Source: Ahrensia sp. (GTDB lineage: Bacteria; Pseudomonadota; Alphaproteobacteria; Rhizobiales; Rhizobiaceae). Taken from it: 6,085 nt of DNA. The notes under the pieces were generated by a model that was not told where the DNA came from, ran no database searches, and saw only the letters and a program-made list of their open reading frames with translations. The stretch covers positions 1 through 6,085 of the forward strand of contig NZXU01000112.1 in the NCBI GenBank assembly GCA_002698425.1, in the 5' to 3' direction. Position numbers and translations under genes: made by a program. Of the stretch, positions 1 to 6,085 are shown one piece after another (the stretch's first letter is position 1; every line of letters begins with the position of its first letter).

Positions 1-3000
1 ACACCCGGACTCGGGCTCAAGCGCGGTCTCGCGCGCGATCACGTCGTGGCGCCCTATGCGTCCGCGCTTGCTCTGGCCGTCGCCCCACGTCTCGCGACCG
101 AAAATCTCAGGCACTTGACGGAGCTTGGTGCGCAAAGCCGCTACGGCATCTGGGAAGCGCTGGATTTCACTTCCGACCGTGCCCCCGCTTCGCAGCCATT
201 TGCGCCGGTCATGGCCTATATGGCGCATCATCAGGGCATGGTGATCTGCGCCATAGCCAATGCGCTGACGCAGGATCGCATGGTGACACGCTTCCTTCGC
301 GATCCGCAGATGGGACTGGTCTCGCTTCTGTTGAGTGAGCGAGTGCCGCGCGAGCTGCCCCCGGAGATCGAGCGTTTGGAAACAGTGGATACTGCGGCGG
401 GAAGGGTTGAGATCGGGCCGATTGCTCCTTGGACGCCCCGCGCGATGCCCTTCCCGCAGATTCAGGTGCTGGGGAATGGACGTCTGTCGAGCTGGATCGG
501 CGAAAGCGGGGGCGGCGCGCTGCGCTGGCAGAAACAGGCGCTGACCCGATTTTCCCCCGATGCAACACGCGATGCGGAGGGACTCTGGCTTTACCTGCAG
601 GATGTCGAGAGCGGCGCGCTGTGGTCGGCCACCCGCCAGCCGACCGGCGCGGTTCCCGATGAACATCACGTGCAGTTCCAACCGCATCTCGCGGAGTTCC
701 ACCGCCGTGACCAGGGTATCGACCTGCGGATGGAAGTATGCGTGGGAAGCGGCGAGGACATCGAGATGCGCCGCGTCACATTGGTAAACGAAGGCGCGGG
801 GCCGCGGCGGCTGCGGCTGACGAGCTATGCCGAGATCGTCCTTGCCCCGCCGCTGGAAGATGAACGGCACCCGGCGTTCAGCAAGCTGTTCACCGGCGGA
901 GAATTCGTCCGTCAGATCGGCGGTATCGTATTCAAGCGCAGGCCGAGGAAACCCGGCGAAGCGTACCCTTCGCTGGCTCAGTTCGTCATCGATGGCGATG
1001 GCCCGATCACCGGGCTGCGATACGAAGTCGACCGGCGGGCGTTTATCGGCCGCGGGCGCGGTCTGGACGACCCGCTGGGTGCATCGCGCCCGCTGAACGG
1101 TAGGAGCGGTTTCACACTCGACCCGATTTCCGCATTGCAATGGGAGGTCGCAATGGAGCCCGGAGAACGACGGGTGATGTGCCTGGTCACTGCCGTGGCG
1201 GCCAGCGCGGGCAATGTGCTGGAAATGGCCGCGCGCCATGCCACTCTGGCTTCGATGGACTGGATCGTCGGCGATGCGGCTCTGGAATCGGCCCGCACGA
1301 TCGCGCGCGGAAAATTGCGGGCGGCGGACCTGCCCCATGTGCAGGCACTGGGTTCGCTGATGATTTACCCACATGGCGCTTTGCGGGCCGAGCCGGAGCG
1401 GATCCGGGCGAACAACCTCGGTCAGTCGAACCTCTGGGGTCTTGCGCTGTCCGGAGACTATCCGATCCTGTTGATGCGTGTAAACGGAGACTGGAAAGGG
1501 CTGCTCGCGCAAATCGCAAGCGCGCACGAATTGTGGCGCCGCGCGGGGCTGCCGGTCGATCTTGTCATTCTGCAAAATTCCGGCTCGGCCTATATCGAGC
1601 CGCTCCGCGAAGCTCTGCTGGAATTGCTGAGAGAGGTGGGCGCCCGCGACATGCTTGGGCGCAATGGCGGTCTGCATCTTCTCTTCGCGGATCAGGGCGG
1701 TGAAGAACAGACAAGAATGCTCGAGGCAATGGCCTGGGCCATTCTCGACGATGGCTGCGGCCCACTCGACCGGCAGCTGGCCCGAGCCATGACGTCGGGT
1801 GCCCTCCCGCCGCCGATCTTACCGACTTTCCCGCGCTTGCCCGTTGTGGCCGACAAGACTGCCGAGGGCGAAAAGCTGTCTTTTTTCAATCAATATGGTG
1901 GCTTCGCGCGTGATGGGAGCGAATATGTGATCCGGTTGGCACCGGGACAGAGCACCCCTGCGCCCTGGACCAACATACTGGCCAACGAAGCCTTCGGCAC
2001 GCTGGTCACCGAAAGCGGTGGCGGCTTTACCTGGTCGATCAACAGCGGCGAACATCGTATCACGCCCTGGACGAACGATCCGGTAATCGACCGTCCCGGC
2101 GAAGCCCTCTACCTGAGAGACGAGGAATCTGTCGCCATCTGGACGGTGACGCCGGCCCCGGCCGGACACGATCAGACATGCCATATTCGGCATGGCATGG
2201 GCTATTCCGAATGGCGTTGCGTCTCGCACGGGCTGGAACAGGAGCAGCGGGTCTTCGTGGCGCCGGATGCCCCGATAAAGCTGATCCGCCTTCGGCTGAG
2301 GAACAATACCCGGCGGCATCGCAGGCTCACCGCGACCTATTATTGCGAATGGCTGCTGGGATCGCTCCCATCGGTCTCCCGCCATCATGTTTCTTGCCGT
2401 TTCGATGAAGTGGAGCAGCTCATCATCGCTGCCAATCCCTGGAATGGAGACTTTGCCGAACGGCGCGCCTTCCTCGGTGCCACCCATCAGGCGCACGGTT
2501 TCACCAGCGACCGTGAGGAGTTCCTTGGCCGGGAGGGGCGCTATGCGGAACCCGAATCGTTGCGCAGGTGGGGGCTGAGCAACAGGCAGGTCGCCGGGGC
2601 CGACGCCTGCGGCGCCTATCAGGTCCATATCGACCTTGCTCCCGGCGCAAGCGACGAAGTCACATTCTTCCTCGGTGATGCCGCGAGTGACGAAGAGGCG
2701 GTGGCGCTGGCCCGGCAGTGGAAGGTCCCCGCGGCCACTCCGCAAGCCGAAGCCGCACTGGCACGGAAATGGGACGATCTGCTCACGCGCGTCGGCGTGG
2801 AGACACCGGATCGCGCCTTCGATCTGATGATCAATCGCTGGTTGGTTTATCAATCGCTGTCGTCGCGCGTCCTGGCGCGCGCGGGTTTTTACCAGGCCAG
2901 CGGTGCTTTCGGCTTTCGCGATCAGCTTCAGGACGTGCTTGCCCTGTTGTTCATCGATCCCGCCAGGGTCCGGTCCCACATCCTGACCTGCGCCGCGCAC

Positions 3001-4296
3001 CAGTTCGAGGAGGGGGATGTCCTGCATTGGTGGCATCCTCCCTCGGGCCGGGGGGTTCGCACGCGGTTCTCCGACGATCTTCTATGGCTGCCCTACGCGA
3101 CCGGCACCTATGTGCGAGCGACCGGCGATCTGAGTATCCTCGAGGAAGAGGTATCGTTTCTTTCGGCGCCGCCGCTCGGTCCTGACGAACATGATCGTTA
3201 TGCACTGTTCGAACGGTCGGAGGCCCGGGCTCCGCTGATCGATCATTGCGAGCGGGCTCTGGAACGGGTTGCGCTGGGCGCGCACGGCCTGCCGCTCATG
3301 GGTACGGGCGATTGGAACGACGGGATGGACCGTGTCGGCGATCGCGGAAGGGGCGAGAGCGTGTGGCTGGCCTGGTTCGCTTCGGTTTCGGCCGACCTGC
3401 TCGCCGATCTCCACGGCAGAATGGACCGTCCGCACGAAGCGGAGCAATGGATGCAGACGGCACGTCGCTGGCGGCGTAATGCCGAAGACGCCGGGTGGGA
3501 CGGCGCTTGGTACCGGAGAGCCTATGACGATGAGGGCCACCCTTTGGGATCGGCGCGGGAGACCGAATGCCGGATCGATTCGATTTCCCAAAGCTGGGCG
3601 GTCTTTGCCGGGGCGGACCCGGAACGCATGGCACTTGCGCTCGATGCGGCGCGGCGCGAACTGATCGATGGCGAAGCCCGGCTGGCGCGGCTCTTGTGGC
3701 CCCCATTCGACCAAGGGCTCATCGATCCGGGCTATATTGCCGCTTACCCACCGGGACTGCGGGAGAATGGCGGGCAATATTCCCACGCCGCAGCGTGGCT
3801 GGGCCTGGCACTGGTGCAAACAGGCGATGCCGACGGCGCGCTCGACATTTTTCATATGATATGCCCAGCCAAACGCACGGCTAGCGCCGGAGGGGCAGAA
3901 CACTATCGGATCGAACCCTATGTTGTGGCGGGGGATATCGCTTCAGCACCGCCGCATGGCGGAAAGGGTGGCTGGAGCTGGTACACTGGCGCGGCGGCCT
4001 GGACCTGGCGATTGGGCGTGGAAGGTTTGCTCGGTCTTTCCTTGGAAGGCGGCAAGGTCCGTATCGCCCCGGTGCTGCCGAGCGATTGGCCCGGCTATCG
4101 CGCGACATTGCGGCGCGGCGATGCAACGCTTGAAATCGAGGTTTCGGTTGCACCGGAACTGTCCGATATTCGCCTTACGGTCGATGGCAAAAGCTTGCCC
4201 GACAATGCCATTTCCTTTCCTCCCGTCGGCAAAACCCATTCGGTTCGGGTCCTGTGTCCGGCGAAGCAGCCCGAGATCGCAGGAGAGCGCGTGTGA
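1..4296 (+). CDS. ndvB: Cyclic beta-1,2-glucan synthase, C-terminal half (5'-truncated by window edge)
   Basis: This enzyme of the inner membrane and cytoplasm makes cyclic beta-1,2-glucan from UDP-glucose; the glucan is then exported to the periplasm. The frame is open from base 1 (TPGLGLKRGLARDHVVAPYA), so the GTG at 46 is internal. Family members are about 2,800 residues; the membrane segments and GT84 transferase lie upstream, out of view. Counting from base 1, residues 1 to about 130 are the end of the glycoamylase-like cyclisation domain (GH189), with YGIWEALDFT and MAHHQGM. About 150-400 and 624-790 are two GH94 N-terminal beta-sandwich modules, separated by a helical linker carrying LGQSNLWGLALSGDYPI. 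From about 920 comes the GH94 catalytic barrel: FGFRDQLQD (970-978), GTGDWNDGM with the general-acid Asp motif (1102-1110), RIDSISQSW, RENGGQYSHAA and PPHGGKGGWSWYTG. A short beta domain ends the protein. In Brucella Cgs this C-terminal region sets ring size by phosphorolysis. All GH94 motifs are intact, so I infer it is active. The stop overlaps the start of ppsA. Confidence 0.95.
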   Translation, partial: TPGLGLKRGLARDHVVAPYASALALAVAPRLATENLRHLTELGAQSRYGIWEALDFTSDRAPASQPFAPVMAYMAHHQGMVICAIANALTQDRMVTRFLRDPQMGLVSLLLSERVPRELPPEIERLETVDTAAGRVEIGPIAPWTPRAMPFPQIQVLGNGRLSSWIGESGGGALRWQKQALTRFSPDATRDAEGLWLYLQDVESGALWSATRQPTGAVPDEHHVQFQPHLAEFHRRDQGIDLRMEVCVGSGEDIEMRRVTLVNEGAGPRRLRLTSYAEIVLAPPLEDERHPAFSKLFTGGEFVRQIGGIVFKRRPRKPGEAYPSLAQFVIDGDGPITGLRYEVDRRAFIGRGRGLDDPLGASRPLNGRSGFTLDPISALQWEVAMEPGERRVMCLVTAVAASAGNVLEMAARHATLASMDWIVGDAALESARTIARGKLRAADLPHVQALGSLMIYPHGALRAEPERIRANNLGQSNLWGLALSGDYPILLMRVNGDWKGLLAQIASAHELWRRAGLPVDLVILQNSGSAYIEPLREALLELLREVGARDMLGRNGGLHLLFADQGGEEQTRMLEAMAWAILDDGCGPLDRQLARAMTSGALPPPILPTFPRLPVVADKTAEGEKLSFFNQYGGFARDGSEYVIRLAPGQSTPAPWTNILANEAFGTLVTESGGGFTWSINSGEHRITPWTNDPVIDRPGEALYLRDEESVAIWTVTPAPAGHDQTCHIRHGMGYSEWRCVSHGLEQEQRVFVAPDAPIKLIRLRLRNNTRRHRRLTATYYCEWLLGSLPSVSRHHVSCRFDEVEQLIIAANPWNGDFAERRAFLGATHQAHGFTSDREEFLGREGRYAEPESLRRWGLSNRQVAGADACGAYQVHIDLAPGASDEVTFFLGDAASDEEAVALARQWKVPAATPQAEAALARKWDDLLTRVGVETPDRAFDLMINRWLVYQSLSSRVLARAGFYQASGAFGFRDQLQDVLALLFIDPARVRSHILTCAAHQFEEGDVLHWWHPPSGRGVRTRFSDDLLWLPYATGTYVRATGDLSILEEEVSFLSAPPLGPDEHDRYALFERSEARAPLIDHCERALERVALGAHGLPLMGTGDWNDGMDRVGDRGRGESVWLAWFASVSADLLADLHGRMDRPHEAEQWMQTARRWRRNAEDAGWDGAWYRRAYDDEGHPLGSARETECRIDSISQSWAVFAGADPERMALALDAARRELIDGEARLARLLWPPFDQGLIDPGYIAAYPPGLRENGGQYSHAAAWLGLALVQTGDADGALDIFHMICPAKRTASAGGAEHYRIEPYVVAGDIASAPPHGGKGGWSWYTGAAAWTWRLGVEGLLGLSLEGGKVRIAPVLPSDWPGYRATLRRGDATLEIEVSVAPELSDIRLTVDGKSLPDNAISFPPVGKTHSVRVLCPAKQPEIAGERV
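4281..4285 (+). promoter_or_regulatory. Ribosome binding site for ppsA, inside the end of the glucan synthase gene
   Basis: AGGAG lies 7 bases before the GTG at 4293, which is standard Shine-Dalgarno spacing. It sits within the last codons of the upstream gene and decides the ppsA start. Ribosomes finishing the glucan synthase would stop at 4294-4296, directly on the ppsA start codon, so translational coupling is likely. Confidence 0.75.
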
Positions 4297-6085
4297 CCGA
4301 ACCCCTTGTGCTGAACTTCACCGAGGTATCGAAAAACGACGTCAGCCTCGTGGGTGGCAAAAACGCCTCCCTCGGCGAATTGATACGATCGCTGGTTCCC
4401 CGGGGCATTGTGGTCCCTCCCGGGTTCGCGACGACGGCACGGGCTTTCCGGCTGTTTCTCGAACACAATGATCTCGACGGTGCCATTGCGGGCCTTTTCG
4501 CAGCCCACGAGGCGGGCGAGACGGGCCTTGCCCAGACCGGCGAGGCAATTCGTACTGCCATAGAGGCCGCCGAATGGCCCGACGCGCTGCGCCGGGCCAT
4601 CATCGATGCCTACGCGACGATGGGCGAGCAGGCGGGCGAGGAGGCTTCGACGGTCGCGGTTCGCTCCAGCGCGACGGCGGAGGACCTCCCCGAAGCCAGT
4701 TTTGCCGGGCAACAGGAAACCTATCTCAACATCACCGGCGAAGACGCCGTGCTCGATGCCTGCAAACGCTGTTTCGCATCGCTCTACACAGATCGGGCCA
4801 TCACCTACCGCGCCGCTCATGGCTTTGCCGAAGGCACGGTTGCGCTTTCGGTCGGTGTGCAGCGCATGGTGCGCTCCGACCGGGCATGTTCGGGCGTGAT
4901 GTTTTCGATCGACACCGAAACCGGCTTTCCCGATCTTGTCCTGATCGATGGCGCATGGGGCCTTGGCGAAAGCATCGTGCAAGGGGCGGTCGATCCCGAC
5001 GCTTGGCAGGTGTTCAAACCCCTCCTGTCAGAGCGCGAGGCCAATCCGATCGTCACGCGCAGGCTTGGCGGCAAGCGCAAGAAGATGATCTACGCAGCCG
5101 GTCCGCACGTTTCGACTGTCAGCATCGAGACGGACCCCGACGAGCGCGAGATGTTCGTATTGTCGGACGCCGAGGTGCTGCGGCTCGCCCGGTGGGCGGT
5201 CCTGATCGAAGAGCATTACGGTCGTCCGATGGATATCGAATGGGCCAAGGATGGTCCCGACGGAGGCCTTTGCATCCTTCAGGCTCGTCCCGAGACGGTC
5301 CAGTCCCGCACGGCGGGCGGCTCGCTGAAATCCTATTCGCTGCGCAACGAAGGCGAAGCATTGCTGACCGGGTTGGCGATTGGCGGGGCTGCGGCCAGCG
5401 GTCCGGTGTGTCTGATCGAAAGTGCCGGCGATATCGCGGATTTCGTCGACGGCGCCGTGTTGGTCACCGCGACGACGGACCCTGACTGGGTGCCGATTAT
5501 GCAGCGCGCGGCCGCGATCGTCACCGACCACGGTGGGCGCACTTCCCACGCGGCGATCGTCAGCCGCGAATTCGGCCTTCCGGCGATCGTCGGGACGGGC
5601 AATGCCACAGGGGTTTTGCAACCCGGCCAGCAGGTGACAGTCAGCTGTATCGGCGGCGATGAGGGGGTCGTCTATGGCGGCCAAGCGGAGGTCGCCGTCG
5701 AGGATATCGATTTGAGCGCCGTGCCCGAAACCCGGACGAAGGTCATGCTCAACCTTGCCGATCCGGGTGCCGCCAGCCGCTGGTGGCGGCTGCCGAGCGA
5801 TGGCGTGGGCCTCACACGGATGGAGTTCGTGATTGCCAATACCATCAAGGTCCATCCAATGGCCCTGGTGCATTTCGCGGAGCTCGAAAACGTCACCGTC
5901 AAGGCGGAGATCGAGCGGTTGACCGAGGGTTATTCCGACAAGCGGGACTATTTCATCGAACATCTCGCCCAGGGTCTTGCGCGGATCGCCGCAGTGCACT
6001 TTCCCCGTCCGGTGATTGTACGGATGAGCGATTTCAAGACCAATGAGTATGCCGGGCTGGTCGGTGGAGCCGCATTCGAACCCGA
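4293..6085 (+). CDS. ppsA: Phosphoenolpyruvate synthase, N-terminal 597 residues (3'-truncated by window edge)
   Basis: PEP synthase (pyruvate, water dikinase, EC 2.7.9.2) converts ATP, pyruvate and water to PEP, AMP and phosphate in the cytoplasm, the entry step of gluconeogenesis from pyruvate or lactate. The GTG start is chosen for its AGGAG and because homology begins at once: SLVGGKNASLGEL matches the N-terminus of known PpsA. Residues 1 to about 340 are the ATP-binding domain, with VRSSATAEDLPEASFAGQQE (Arg124), GLGESIVQGAVDPD, HYGRPMDIEWAKDG and the closing LQARPETVQSR. About 385-460 is the swivelling phosphohistidine domain, with DPDWVPIM and GGRTSHAAIVSREFGLPAIVG; catalytic His419 corresponds to E. 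coli His421. From about 480 the PEP/pyruvate barrel starts, with GVGLTRMEF, VHPMAL and RMSDFKTNEYAGLVGG. E. coli PpsA has 792 residues, so roughly 195, including the catalytic Cys, lie beyond the window. There is no stop in this frame from 4293 to 6085. Thr417, next to the catalytic His region, is the residue type targeted by the PpsR regulatory kinase/phosphatase in E. coli. Pyruvate phosphate dikinase is less likely given the PpsA-specific motifs. Confidence 0.96.
   Translation, partial: MTEPLVLNFTEVSKNDVSLVGGKNASLGELIRSLVPRGIVVPPGFATTARAFRLFLEHNDLDGAIAGLFAAHEAGETGLAQTGEAIRTAIEAAEWPDALRRAIIDAYATMGEQAGEEASTVAVRSSATAEDLPEASFAGQQETYLNITGEDAVLDACKRCFASLYTDRAITYRAAHGFAEGTVALSVGVQRMVRSDRACSGVMFSIDTETGFPDLVLIDGAWGLGESIVQGAVDPDAWQVFKPLLSEREANPIVTRRLGGKRKKMIYAAGPHVSTVSIETDPDEREMFVLSDAEVLRLARWAVLIEEHYGRPMDIEWAKDGPDGGLCILQARPETVQSRTAGGSLKSYSLRNEGEALLTGLAIGGAAASGPVCLIESAGDIADFVDGAVLVTATTDPDWVPIMQRAAAIVTDHGGRTSHAAIVSREFGLPAIVGTGNATGVLQPGQQVTVSCIGGDEGVVYGGQAEVAVEDIDLSAVPETRTKVMLNLADPGAASRWWRLPSDGVGLTRMEFVIANTIKVHPMALVHFAELENVTVKAEIERLTEGYSDKRDYFIEHLAQGLARIAAVHFPRPVIVRMSDFKTNEYAGLVGGAAFEP

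Noticed and set aside
46..48. GTG at 46 as a start codon for a 1416-residue protein
   Set aside because: The 15 codons before it are in frame, open, and match the conserved PGLGLKRGL segment of cyclic glucan synthases. The gene is cut by the window edge, not started here.
1819..3036. 405-codon open frame on the - strand inside the glucan synthase gene
   Set aside because: Its codons lie exactly in register with the sense codons, so it is broken only where the sense gene uses TTA, CTA or TCA, which are rare at this GC. It ends exactly at the sense TTA at 1819. Its product resembles no family I know, while the sense strand is a clear conserved enzyme.
3082..3903. 273-codon open frame on the - strand
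   Set aside because: It is the same in-register shadow, ending at the sense CTA codon at 3082, with no recognisable domain or motif.
4308..4310. Alternative in-frame GTG start for ppsA
   Set aside because: It has poorer spacing from AGGAG (22 bases), and the GTG at 4293 has ideal spacing and overlaps the upstream stop.
4240..4330. Possible terminator or promoter between the two genes
   Set aside because: There is no intergenic DNA. No hairpin followed by a T run and no convincing -35/-10 pair was seen.
4095..4982. 295-codon open frame on the - strand across the gene junction
   Set aside because: It is antisense to the well-conserved end of the glucan synthase and the start of ppsA, has no recognisable motif, and is expected from the codon bias.
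4574..5485. 303-codon open frame on the + strand inside ppsA
   Set aside because: It is out of frame with ppsA and encodes an Arg-rich, low-complexity product typical of a shifted frame in GC-rich DNA. The frame starting at 4293 is open and conserved throughout.
5028..5999. 323-codon open frame on the - strand inside ppsA
   Set aside because: It is an in-register shadow of ppsA, ending at the sense TCA codon at 5028; the sense frame carries all PEP synthase motifs.

Overview
The window looks like part of the chromosome of a high-GC Gram-negative bacterium. The dense coding, strong G/C bias at third codon positions, GTG start and the presence of a cyclic beta-1,2-glucan synthase all fit an alphaproteobacterium. 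A Rhizobiales or Sphingomonadales-type organism is plausible, but the sequence seen here does not fix the genus.

Layout: there are only two genes, both on the + strand, and together they fill the whole window with no intergenic space. Bases 1-4296 hold the C-terminal half (1431 codons) of a very large cyclic beta-1,2-glucan synthase of the NdvB/ChvB/Cgs type. The window opens inside the cyclisation (glycoamylase-like, GH189) domain. It then runs through two GH94-type N-terminal beta-sandwich modules and a complete GH94 phosphorylase-like catalytic domain to a TGA stop. Bases 4293-6085 hold the first 597 codons of a phosphoenolpyruvate synthase (ppsA), which starts at a GTG overlapping that stop by four bases and runs off the right edge.

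The two genes are almost certainly co-transcribed and probably translationally coupled, with a Shine-Dalgarno-like AGGAG inside the last codons of the glucan synthase gene. A metabolic link is possible but inferred: PEP synthase opens gluconeogenesis from pyruvate, which supplies UDP-glucose for glucan synthesis, while the GH94 domain can trim glucan by phosphorolysis to glucose-1-phosphate.

No RNA gene, mobile element, CRISPR array, terminator or promoter was seen. The long open frames on the opposite strand are codon-bias shadows of the two genes. I did not find a previously undescribed system here; the most notable point is the tight pairing of these two genes.
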